Below, one piece after another: positions 39,383-45,083 of a DNA stretch of 45,083 nt (position 1 is the first letter of the stretch; each line of letters opens with the position of its first letter). Under the pieces are notes generated by a model. It saw nothing but the letters and a program-made list of their open reading frames with translations. It ran no database searches and was not told where the DNA came from. Source of the stretch: an uncultured Oscillospiraceae bacterium (GTDB lineage: Bacteria > Bacillota > Clostridia > Oscillospirales > Oscillospiraceae). The stretch is taken from positions 1-45,083 of the forward strand of contig CAKTRT010000008.1 in assembly GCA_934597535.1 (NCBI GenBank), in the 5' to 3' direction. Made by a program: the position numbers and the translations under genes.

Positions 39383-39460
39383 AAAACGAACCCCCTATGA
39401 AGATTGAAACCACCCGCGCGGCGGTCTCAATCCATAGTATGACGGGAAGGGGAAAAGGTG

Positions 39461-40579
39461 TCAGCCAATGCGGGGGGAGGCGATTGCCGCACGGGAGGCG
39501 CGGTAGGCGGCGTCAGTGAAGATGCCGCGGGCGATGAGCGTGTCGCTCAGCGCACCGCCGCCGCTGACATTCGTTTCCAGCGCGTAATAGGAGAGATATA
39601 CCACGTCCGCGCGCAGGAAGGTGTCCGTACGCAAAGCGGTGACTTCTCCGGCGGTGAGCACGCCGGCAGAATATGCGCGCTCAGGGGCGTCGGTGATATC
39701 GGTCTGCGCGACGGAGCTGTAATGCAGTGCGCGCAGCAGAAATTCCGTATACATTTCCGCCGAGGCGGCGACCGTTGTGCCGAAGACGGCCGCACTCATG
39801 CCGTTGCTGTAGCCCATCGAATAGGCGTAGGCGGCGTAGGCGTTGGCCCATGCAGGCACGTCGGTGAAGGGGTGGGAGGCGGTGCACCGGAGCGCGGCAT
39901 CCCCTTCGCCCAGCAGGCGGATGAGCATGATGAGCGCCTCCATGCGCGTGGGAGCCTTTTCCAGATCGAAGCCCTGTGCGTAGCCGGTGTCGGAGCCGAG
40001 GAAAAGACCGAGCGACTTGAGCGAGACGGCCATGGCGGGATAATCGATCGAAGAGGCGGCGGGAGAAAGAACGAATGGGCCGCAGTAGCTGAGCACGGCG
40101 GTCTTGCCGGCAGCGGTAAAGCTTGCCGCCGTATCCTCGGCAACAAGGTAGCGGTGGTTCGTGGTAAGGCTTGCACCGCTCTTTATTTCACTGCCGGCGG
40201 TGACATCGACCACTGCGCCGGAGGAAAACTGCACCGTCACGCTGCCTGCGAGCATAACGACCTGGAGCCCTGTGGGGCCGGTGAGGATATCGCCCTTTTT
40301 GAGCTGCGCCTCGGTGAACACGTCTGCGCGCTGCGCACCGACGTTGGCCTCTGCCGAGGAAAGCGCCGCGCGCCAGAGCGCTTCGGCCGAAGCGTAGACG
40401 GTCTGGTCGGATGCGTCGAGCTTGCTGTCGATCTGGGCGTTTACCCGCGGAAGGAACACCGTTTGCAGATAGTCCAGCGAGATGAGGGGATCACTGCTGT
40501 CGCCGCCTGCGGCAAGTACTGCGCCGGTGAGGACCGCCGCGGCAAGCAGCGCGGCAAGCAGAGCACTGCATCGTTTCAT
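39461..40579 (-). CDS. secreted S-layer homology (SLH) domain protein
   Basis: This 372-residue protein has a signal peptide (about 1-24). The middle region (about 30-195) contains a beta-rich segment (GDILTGPTGLQVVMLAGSVTVQFSSGAVVDVTAGSEIKSG). SLH-type repeats follow: PTRMEALIMLIRLLGE, FTDVPAWANAYAAYAYSMGYSNGMS, and further degenerate copies to the end. SLH repeats anchor proteins to pyruvylated cell-wall polymers. Its start overlaps the end of rex by 4 bases (ATGA), so the two are translated from one mRNA. The middle domain's function is unknown. Confidence 0.88.
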   Translation of the reverse strand: MKRCSALLAALLAAAVLTGAVLAAGGDSSDPLISLDYLQTVFLPRVNAQIDSKLDASDQTVYASAEALWRAALSSAEANVGAQRADVFTEAQLKKGDILTGPTGLQVVMLAGSVTVQFSSGAVVDVTAGSEIKSGASLTTNHRYLVAEDTAASFTAAGKTAVLSYCGPFVLSPAASSIDYPAMAVSLKSLGLFLGSDTGYAQGFDLEKAPTRMEALIMLIRLLGEGDAALRCTASHPFTDVPAWANAYAAYAYSMGYSNGMSAAVFGTTVAASAEMYTEFLLRALHYSSVAQTDITDAPERAYSAGVLTAGEVTALRTDTFLRADVVYLSYYALETNVSGGGALSDTLIARGIFTDAAYRASRAAIASPRIG

Positions 40580-41235
40580 AGGGCGCCGCCTTCCATGCCG
40601 ACCTCAGCCGAGGTCTTGGAAATCCGGTAGCTGAGGGTGAGCAGACTGTCGGCGAAGTGAACGTCTTCGGTGAAGACCTCGCTGCCGAGGTTCAGCTCCG
40701 TGTTCGTGAAATTCCAGATGCCGCGTACGCCCAGTGCGACGAGCCGCTCGGCAACCTCCTGCGCGATATTCTTCGGCACGGTCAGTACGGCGACATCGGG
40801 GTGGCAGACGGCAAAATAATCCTCCAGTTCATCAAACGGGCGAATGAGCACATTGTTTACACGCGTGCCGATCAGCGCAGGAGAAATATCGAACGCCGTG
40901 TCGAACAAAAAACCGGCCTGTGCAAAGTCGAAGTTGCGCAGCAGTGCGTGGCCCAGATGGCCGGCGCCGACTACGACGAGCCGGTGCCCTTCGTCCACGC
41001 CGAGAATGTGGCCGATCTCGGTGCGCAGTTCAAGAATGTTGTAGCCATAGCCCTGCTGCCCAAATTCTCCAAAGCAGCTCAGATCCTGACGGATCTGCGA
41101 GGCGGTGATGCCCATGCGCTCGCCGAGCGAATTGGAGGAGATGCGGACGATGCCCTTGGAGTGCAGATCGTCGAGGTAGCGGTAATAACGGGGGAGACGC
41201 CGGATCACGGCGTCAGATATTTTGCGTTTTTTCAT
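40576..41235 (-). CDS. rex: redox-sensing repressor Rex
   Basis: The protein has 219 residues, with the ATG at 41233-41235 behind AAGGAAC. The N-terminal winged helix (ISDAVIRRLPRYYRYL, SNSLGERMGITASQIRQDLSCFGEFGQQGYGY) and the Rossmann domain with VVVGAGHLGHALL are standard Rex. It senses the NADH/NAD+ ratio and represses fermentation genes in anaerobes. A C-terminal helix for domain swapping is present. It is first in an operon with the SLH gene. Its promoter carries an imperfect Rex-type palindrome. Confidence 0.96.
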   Translation of the reverse strand: MKKRKISDAVIRRLPRYYRYLDDLHSKGIVRISSNSLGERMGITASQIRQDLSCFGEFGQQGYGYNILELRTEIGHILGVDEGHRLVVVGAGHLGHALLRNFDFAQAGFLFDTAFDISPALIGTRVNNVLIRPFDELEDYFAVCHPDVAVLTVPKNIAQEVAERLVALGVRGIWNFTNTELNLGSEVFTEDVHFADSLLTLSYRISKTSAEVGMEGGAL

Positions 41236-41265
41236 AGAGACAGGTTCCTTTTTCGAGATGATCTT

Positions 41266-41306
41266 ATTATAGAAGCATCCGATAAAGTTGTCAATTTTTT
41301 TAACGA
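41266..41306 (-). promoter_or_regulatory. rex promoter with possible Rex operator
   Basis: On the minus strand a perfect TTGACA (41289-41294) is followed by 17 bases and a perfect TATAAT (41266-41271). TTGTCAA (41288-41294) and TTAACGA (41300-41306) resemble the two halves of a Rex site but with a 5-base centre and mismatches. Autoregulation is plausible. Confidence 0.75.
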
Positions 41307-41327
41307 TCTTTTGCTGCAAATTTTTGC

Positions 41328-41356
41328 TTTACAGCGCAAGAAAAAGTTGTTATACT
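41328..41356 (+). promoter_or_regulatory. promoter of tRNA-Arg
   Basis: TTTACA (41328-41333), 17 bases and TATACT (41351-41356), about 50 bases ahead of the tRNA and divergent from rex. Confidence 0.75.
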
Positions 41357-41405
41357 ATAGCGTACGCGGTGATGGTCAGACGGACTGCCGCGGAAAGCTG
41401 AATAT

Positions 41406-41482
41406 GCGCCCGTAGCTCAGTTGGATAGAGCGTTAGACTCCGACTCTAAAGGCCGCTGGTTCGAATCCAGTCGGGCGTACCA
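41406..41482 (+). tRNA. tRNA-Arg (anticodon CCG)
   Basis: This 77-base gene includes the encoded CCA. The acceptor stem is GCGCCCG with CGGGCGT (a G-U first pair), the D arm is GCTCAGTTGGATAGAGC, the anticodon loop is CTCCGAC (CCG, reads CGG) and the T arm has TTCGAAT. Confidence 0.96.
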
Positions 41483-41485
41483 AAG

Positions 41486-41518
41486 CCTGCCGCTTTTGTC
41501 AGCGGTGGGTTTTGCTTT
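41486..41518 (+). terminator. terminator of tRNA-Arg
   Basis: CCTGCCGC (41486-41493) pairs with GCGGTGGG (41502-41509) using two wobble pairs, followed by TTTTGCTTT. Confidence 0.8.
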
Positions 41519-41569
41519 ATAATGCTTTTGCAGCAAAAAGGGACGCTGACTTTTCTTATCAACGCCGCA

Positions 41570-41593
41570 TTGCATTTTTTGAAGAAAATGCAA
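41570..41593. repeat. 9-bp perfect inverted repeat upstream of the second ECF sigma gene
   Basis: TTGCATTTT (41570-41578) and AAAATGCAA (41585-41593) flank 6 bases. It lies about 60 bases ahead of the sigma start, where a promoter is expected; it may be an operator. I see no clear ECF -35/-10 pair. Confidence 0.45.
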
Positions 41594-41653
41594 ATTACCC
41601 TGCAATAAATTATCCTTTCCGTGCATTACACGGATGACAGGAGACGGAAGCCT

Positions 41654-42229
41654 ATGCTCAGCTTGCTGATGACAACCGAATACGCTCCGGCGGAGGATCG
41701 GCACGAGCTGCAGCAGTTGCTGATCTGCATTGCCGGTGGAGAGCGTGAAGCTCTTGCGGAGCTGTACCGGCGCACGCGGACAGCGGTGTACGGTCTCGCG
41801 CTTTCCTACCTCAAAAATGCGCACGACGCGCAGGATCTTACACAGGATGTCTATGTGCAGGTGTGGAACTGCGCGGAGCAATACCGCCCCACCGGCTCAC
41901 CCATGGGCTGGCTGCTGACCGTGTGCCGCAATCTGTGCCTGATGCGCCTGCGGCGCGAGGAACGTCATGCCGCGCTCAGCGAGGAGGAATGGAACGCCAT
42001 TCCCGTGCAGGAGTGTGGACTGGACGCCGATGAGCGCACCCTTTTGCAGCAAGCGCTGGCAAGCCTTGCGGACGAGGAACGGCGCATCGTGCTGCTCCAC
42101 GCGGTCACGGGTATGAAGCACCGGGAGATCGCGGCGCTGCTGGAGCTGCCGCTTCCGACCGTCCTGTCGAAATATCACAGAGCATTGAAAAAGATGCGAG
42201 CTTATCTGGAAGGAGACGACGCCCGATGA
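41654..42229 (+). CDS. ECF RNA polymerase sigma factor
   Basis: The protein has 191 residues. I chose the ATG at 41654 with GGAGA 9 bases upstream; an ATG at 41621 lacks a site. Region 2 reads ALAELYRRTRTAVYGLALSYLKNAHDAQDLTQDVYVQVW, followed by SPMGWLLTVCRNLCLMRLRREER. Region 4 reads LADEERRIVLLHAVTGMKHREIAALLELPLPTVLSKYHRALKKMRAYL. It overlaps the anti-sigma gene by 4 bases. The pair resembles SigI/RsgI-like or other membrane-regulated ECF systems that sense envelope or extracellular signals. Confidence 0.95.
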   Translation: MLSLLMTTEYAPAEDRHELQQLLICIAGGEREALAELYRRTRTAVYGLALSYLKNAHDAQDLTQDVYVQVWNCAEQYRPTGSPMGWLLTVCRNLCLMRLRREERHAALSEEEWNAIPVQECGLDADERTLLQQALASLADEERRIVLLHAVTGMKHREIAALLELPLPTVLSKYHRALKKMRAYLEGDDAR

Positions 42230-43449
42230 CCAATGAAAAAATGGAGCAGAGACTGGCTGCGGCGCTTGAAAAGACCGCGCCAAACGATGCGAACGGCGTT
42301 CTCTCTCGCTGCGAAGAGCGGAAAGGAACGGTCATTCCCATGACAACAAAGAAAACGACGAAGAGAAGATGGACATCACTCATTGCCGCCTGCCTTGCGG
42401 TGATGCTGCTCGGCGGAGGGCTGTTCTACCAGCGGGCAAACGCGGTGGCCTCCGTGGTGTCGCTGGACGTGAACCCGAGCATTGAGTTGAAGGTGAATCG
42501 AAGCGAAAAGGTGCTCGTCTGTACGCCGCTCAACGAGGACGCGAAGGCCATCCTCTCGGATATGGGCAACGGCGCGGATCTCAAGGGCGCGAAGCTCGAT
42601 GTGGCTGTGAATGCCATTGTTGGCAGCCTTGTGCGAAACGGATACCTCAGCAGCATTTCCTCTGCCATCATGATCTCGGTGGAGGACAAGGATACCGCCC
42701 GCGCGGAGAAGCTCCAGCGTGAGCTGACGAGCACCGTGGACGGCGTTTTGCAGACAAGCGAATCGCGGGCGTCCGTCCTGACACAGACGCTTACACAGGA
42801 CGCGGGACTTACGCAGCAGGCGCGGGAGAACAGCATTTCGACCGGAAAGGCGGCGCTGGTGAACCGCGTGCTTGCACTGAACCCTGCCCTGAAGTTTGAC
42901 GCGCTGGCAAAGCTCTCCGTCGAGGAGCTCAAGGACATCGCCGAGGCGGGCGCGCCCGCCATGCCGATCGGCAGGGATGCAGCCCGTACCGCTGCGGAGG
43001 AATATGCCGGAACGACGGCGGTGGATTCCGTTACAGCGGAGGTCGATCCCGAACTCGACGAATCCCCTGCACACTACGAAGTAGAGCTGCAAACGGCATG
43101 GGGCGAGTTTGAATATCTGGTGGACGCCTATACCGGCAAGGTGCTCAGCGGGCAGAAGGATCTATTAGCCGCCGTTTCCGCACCGAATGATACGACGAAG
43201 CCTGCTGATCAAAAGCCCGCGCCGTCCGGAACGGTGCAGGACATCGGCTACGCCAAGGCGAAGTCCATCGCTCTGAACCACGCAGGTGTGAGTGAAAATC
43301 AGGCGTATGACATGGATATCGAACTGGACGATGAGGACGGAACGCTCGTCTACGAAGTCGAGTTCAAGTCCGGCAATATGGAATATGACTACGAGATCGA
43401 CGCGGCCTCCGGTGCGATCCTCAAGCACGAGGCGGAGCTGGACGACTGA
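42226..43449 (+). CDS. RsgI-like anti-sigma factor with PepSY domains
   Basis: This 407-residue membrane protein has a cytoplasmic N terminus (about 1-46, the sigma-binding part), one membrane helix (about 49-66), and then an extracellular RsgI-type domain opening AVASVVSLDVNPSIELKVN. The Asn-Pro in this segment corresponds to the autoproteolysis site reported for RsgI proteins. A helical region follows, then two PepSY-like repeats (about 251-305 and 341-407; DAYTGKVLSG, DAASGAILKHEAELDD). Its start overlaps the sigma gene. PepSY modules replace the carbohydrate-binding or protease modules common in clostridial RsgI, so the sensed signal is probably different. Confidence 0.87.
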   Translation: MTNEKMEQRLAAALEKTAPNDANGVLSRCEERKGTVIPMTTKKTTKRRWTSLIAACLAVMLLGGGLFYQRANAVASVVSLDVNPSIELKVNRSEKVLVCTPLNEDAKAILSDMGNGADLKGAKLDVAVNAIVGSLVRNGYLSSISSAIMISVEDKDTARAEKLQRELTSTVDGVLQTSESRASVLTQTLTQDAGLTQQARENSISTGKAALVNRVLALNPALKFDALAKLSVEELKDIAEAGAPAMPIGRDAARTAAEEYAGTTAVDSVTAEVDPELDESPAHYEVELQTAWGEFEYLVDAYTGKVLSGQKDLLAAVSAPNDTTKPADQKPAPSGTVQDIGYAKAKSIALNHAGVSENQAYDMDIELDDEDGTLVYEVEFKSGNMEYDYEIDAASGAILKHEAELDD

Positions 43450-43459
43450 TCTTGCGTAA

Positions 43460-43492
43460 CTGCCGCCGGTCCGTTCATCGGACCGGCGGCAG
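43460..43492 (+). terminator. hairpin after the anti-sigma gene
   Basis: CTGCCGCCGGTCC (43460-43472) pairs perfectly with GGACCGGCGGCAG (43480-43492). There is no U tract. Confidence 0.7.
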
Positions 43493-43549
43493 ATGTGCGA
43501 AAAAACATCAACCCGTGACTTTTGCCACAGACAATCATGGAAAAGCGGG

Positions 43550-43555
43550 TATAAT
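43550..43555 (+). promoter_or_regulatory. -10 element of the rubrerythrin promoter
   Basis: Perfect TATAAT, 43 bases before the rubrerythrin ATG. The 17-base-spaced -35 would be CAGACA, a weak match, so an activator or an extended -10 may be needed. Confidence 0.55.
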
Positions 43556-43597
43556 AAGACTACACCCAGCAACTGCTGGAACGAGGAGGAACGACTC

Positions 43598-44140
43598 ATG
43601 AAAGAGAATCCGTACAAAGGCACACAGACGGAAAAAAACCTGATGGCGGCGTTCGCCGGCGAATCTGAGGCGCGCAGCAAATACACCTATTTTGCTTCCA
43701 AGGCCAAGAAGGACGGCTACGAACAGATCGCGGCGCTGTTCCTCAAAACCGCAGAGAACGAAAAGGAGCACGCGAAGCTCTGGTTCAAGGAGCTCAACGG
43801 CATCGGCGACACCGCCGAAAACCTTCTCTCCGCCGCTGAGGGTGAGAACTACGAGTGGACGGATATGTACGACGGCTTTGCCAAGACTGCTGACGAGGAG
43901 GGCTTTCACGAGCTGGCACAGCGTTTCCGTCTGGTCGCCGCCATCGAAAAGCACCATGAGGAGCGCTACCGTGCCCTGCTGCACAATGTAGAGACGGCGC
44001 AGGTCTTTGCCAAGAGTGAGGTCAAAGTGTGGGAGTGCCGCAACTGCGGCCACATCGTGGTGGGCGAGAAGGCCCCCGAGGTCTGCCCGACCTGCAACCA
44101 TCCCCAGAGCTACTTTGAAATTCACGCGGAAAACTATTGA
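43598..44140 (+). CDS. rubrerythrin
   Basis: The 180-residue protein combines a diiron ferritin-like domain ([48 protein letters not shown]) with a C-terminal rubredoxin-type knuckle ([10 protein letters not shown] and [15 protein letters not shown]). This is the classical peroxide-reducing rubrerythrin of anaerobes, taking electrons through its rubredoxin iron. The ATG at 43598 follows GAGGAGGA. It complements the ferritin-like protein at 19.5 kb, which has no rubredoxin part. Confidence 0.97.
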   Translation: MKENPYKGTQTEKNLMAAFAGESEARSKYTYFASKAKKDGYEQIAALFLKTAENEKEHAKLWFKELNGIGDTAENLLSAAEGENYEWTDMYDGFAKTADEEGFHELAQRFRLVAAIEKHHEERYRALLHNVETAQVFAKSEVKVWECRNCGHIVVGEKAPEVCPTCNHPQSYFEIHAENY

Positions 44141-44235
44141 GGCAAGAGAACAGAAGAGGAGCGCTTACGCGGAGTTGACAAACGACGGCGCGGCAGGGGG
44201 CAGACTCATTTAGCGAAAACGTGCTGAAAGAACAT

Positions 44236-44264
44236 TTGAAATTCTTACTCGAGTCCGCTATAAT
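44236..44264 (+). promoter_or_regulatory. strong sigma-A promoter of the 44.27-kb short RNA
   Basis: TTGAAA (44236-44241), 17 bases and perfect TATAAT (44259-44264). No gene follows; a terminator hairpin begins about 3 bases after the expected start. Confidence 0.85.
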
Positions 44265-44270
44265 AAATTT

Positions 44271-44326
44271 ACAACGTGCGGCGTTTCTGCGTAAATCCGG
44301 TTGCTGAAACGCCGCACGTCTTTTTT
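44271..44326 (+). ncRNA. candidate 56-nt sRNA made of one long hairpin
   Basis: The predicted RNA consists of a perfect 14-bp stem (44274-44287 with 44306-44319), an 18-base loop (44288-44305) and C plus U6. With the consensus promoter directly upstream it forms a complete minimal transcription unit with no room for an ORF. The large single-stranded loop could pair with a target. Function is unknown. Confidence 0.55.
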
Positions 44327-44364
44327 GCGGAAATGGGTAAAAGTTCATAAACAAATCGTGCAGC

Positions 44365-44412
44365 AGAAATGCGGAAGTCCGGGTTTGGCGGACTTACGCA
44401 TTTCTTGTTTTT
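44365..44412 (+). terminator. second terminator-like hairpin
   Basis: AGAAATGCG-g-AAGTCCG (44365-44381) pairs with CGGACTT-a-CGCATTTCT (44389-44405), followed by TGTTTTT. No gene lies between it and the sRNA-like unit. Confidence 0.75.
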
Positions 44413-44469
44413 GAAAAGTCCACATTTGAAAGATTTATTCTGCAAACAAATTATGATAGAGAAAAATAA

Positions 44470-44511
44470 GACCACAGCCACTGAAATCGAACGATTTCAG
44501 TGGCTGTGGTC
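44470..44511 (-). terminator. 20-bp perfect inverted-repeat terminator of a truncated tRNA
   Basis: 44470-44489 and 44492-44511 are exact complements around AA. On the minus strand the hairpin is followed by TTATTTTTC. Its first bases overlap the CCA end of the tRNA fragment. Confidence 0.85.
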
Positions 44512-44552
44512 CGAGATGGGAGACTCGAACTCCCAACATCTTGCTCCCAAAC
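44507..44552 (-). pseudogene. 3' fragment of a tRNA gene (att-like)
   Basis: On the minus strand a T arm (GGGAG-TTCGAGT-CTCCC), the 3' acceptor strand ATCTCGG, discriminator A and CCA are present, with a possible variable-arm remnant before them. No matching 5' acceptor strand (CCGAGAT) or anticodon arm follows toward higher coordinates. The tRNA terminator is intact. This is the usual scar of an element integrated in a tRNA 3' end; the downstream Fic region would be on the element. Confidence 0.7.
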
Positions 44553-44685
44553 TTATTGAGAACACTTTTTTCACTTGTTTATAGCGGTTTTTAGCCAGTT
44601 TCTATTTGTTTTACTTACTCTTTGACGCTCTTATCTCCACTGTTTCCGGGTGTTCCAGCGCCGTCTGTGGTAATCTATGTGGTCA

Positions 44686-44745
44686 AAAACGCTTCCCGCC
44701 CGGTTTCCGGTGAAGATTCACCGGAAACCGGGCGGGAAGCGTTTT
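44686..44745. repeat. 29-bp perfect inverted repeat with a 2-base loop
   Basis: 44686-44714 and 44717-44745 are exact complements. The outer ends are AAAA and TTTT, so it may terminate in both directions, but its length is far beyond a normal terminator. It lies alone between the tRNA fragment and the Fic gene. Confidence 0.9.
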
Positions 44746-44810
44746 GCGTTTCAGACCGTCTGCATTGTAACTCTGAGCAGGCGGTTATGCAAGTTGTTTC
44801 TGAGCGGAGG

Positions 44811-44831
44811 GCGGCTCAAAGGTTGAGCCGC
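44811..44831. repeat. 9-bp hairpin upstream of the Fic gene
   Basis: GCGGCTCAA (44811-44819) pairs perfectly with TTGAGCCGC (44823-44831), loop 3. No U tract. Confidence 0.6.
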
Positions 44832-44893
44832 TATAGACAAAGAATTGGCGGGAAGATAGGCAGAGGTACTTTTCTTGCTCCCTGGGTATAAAT

Positions 44894-44973
44894 CCCTTAA
44901 TACAGGCATAATAGTAAGGGATTTACGGCACAACCTATTGACTATTCCCTTATTCTGTATTATCATTTAAGGG
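44894..44973 (+). promoter_or_regulatory. Fic gene promoter with two CCCTTA-N15-TAAGGG operators
   Basis: The promoter is TTGACT (44938-44943), 17 bases and TATCAT (44961-44966). Two palindromes of identical design flank and cover it: CCCTTA (44894-44899) with TAAGGG (44915-44920), and CCCTTA (44947-44952) with TAAGGG (44968-44973). Both have 15-base spacers, and their centres are 53 bases apart. The second spans the -10, so binding would repress. Confidence 0.75.
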
Positions 44974-44994
44974 AAAACGAATGGAGGTGAGGGG

Positions 44995-45083
44995 ATGAGA
45001 ACCTTCAATTACTCCGCAATCAAGGAGCAGAAGTGGGACTCGGATGTTCTTGGCCTGATTGCGGCCATATACAAGGAAGCCGG
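44995..45083 (+). CDS. Fic family protein (N-terminal part)
   Basis: Only the first 29 codons are in the window (MRTFNYSAIKEQKWDSDV and onward), behind GGAGGTGAGGGG. The opening matches the N-terminal cap region of Fic-domain AMP-transferases, which usually continue into an inhibitory and catalytic Fic core and often a winged-helix domain. Fic proteins modify target proteins with AMP and include toxins. The catalytic motif lies outside the window, so activity cannot be judged. The paired operators suggest tight control. Confidence 0.7.
   Translation, partial: MRTFNYSAIKEQKWDSDVLGLIAAIYKEA

Overview
The window is a GC-rich chromosomal segment of an anaerobic, probably spore-forming Firmicute. 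Clostridia of the Oscillospiraceae type is my best guess. This rests on a type III glutamine synthetase, a Rex redox repressor, two rubrerythrin-like proteins, a minimal SufBC pair, a SpoVD-type PASTA penicillin-binding protein in the mra/mur cluster, a GGGtGRT protein, an RsgI-like anti-sigma factor and canonical sigma-A promoters. It is an inference from gene content, not a database match.

Layout. 1-5.5 kb, mostly minus strand: the 5' part of a type III glutamine synthetase, then a surface-glycan O-acetylation set (DUF4358-like lipoprotein, MBOAT acyltransferase, DHHW/AlgX-like protein), then an ECF sigma factor with a membrane partner. 5.7-7.2 kb: a serpin lipoprotein behind an ECF-type promoter, divergent from the sigma gene. 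7.2-7.75 kb holds a tiny leader-like ORF and hairpins. 7.7-15.6 kb: TrmN6-like methyltransferase, 2[4Fe-4S] ferredoxin, a ClpC-like unfoldase without its middle domain, an ABM-fold monooxygenase, a divergent GyrB/ParE-like subunit, a DnaA-box-like cluster and prfC.

15.7-17.5 kb is an accessory insertion site: tRNA-Gly, a 29-bp duplication of its 3' end, a 38-bp perfect palindrome, a structured RNA candidate with its own promoter and a terminator that competes with its closing helix, and a low-GC coiled-coil membrane protein gene. 17.6-20.1 kb: SufB-like/SufC and a ferritin-like protein. 20.16-21.75 kb: a compact element with an HNH endonuclease and no recombinase, flanked by exact 55-bp direct repeats that copy the last 16 codons and stop of the adjacent DAK2/YloV gene. 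21.7-25.5 kb: YloV/FakA-like and Asp23, then rsmD-coaD-coiled-coil protein.

25.7-35.1 kb is a division and wall cluster: mraZ (promoter with two AAGTGG boxes), rsmH, ftsL-like, spoVD/ftsI-like, murE, mraY, ftsW and murG, without murF, murD, murC, ftsQ, ftsA or ftsZ. 35.2-37.0 kb: a NifU-N-like scaffold protein and a GGGtGRT protein as a two-gene operon. 37.0-39.1 kb is a graveyard of mobile DNA: a RelB/RelE-type pair whose toxin lacks a normal start codon, an integrase fragment, a hydrolase fragment and a truncated IS200/IS605 TnpA. 39.2-41.5 kb: a 47-residue Cys/Gly-rich membrane microprotein, an SLH protein, rex and tRNA-Arg(CCG). 41.6-44.1 kb: a second ECF sigma with an RsgI-like/PepSY anti-sigma, then rubrerythrin. 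44.2-45.1 kb: a short sRNA-like unit, a truncated tRNA with its terminator, a 29-bp perfect inverted repeat, and the start of a Fic-family gene behind two copies of CCCTTA-N15-TAAGGG, one covering the -10.

The most unusual material is noncoding or small: the 55-bp-repeat element, the structured leader at 16.2-16.4 kb, the short promoter-plus-terminator units, the Fic operators, and the uncharacterised NifU-like/GGGtGRT pair.
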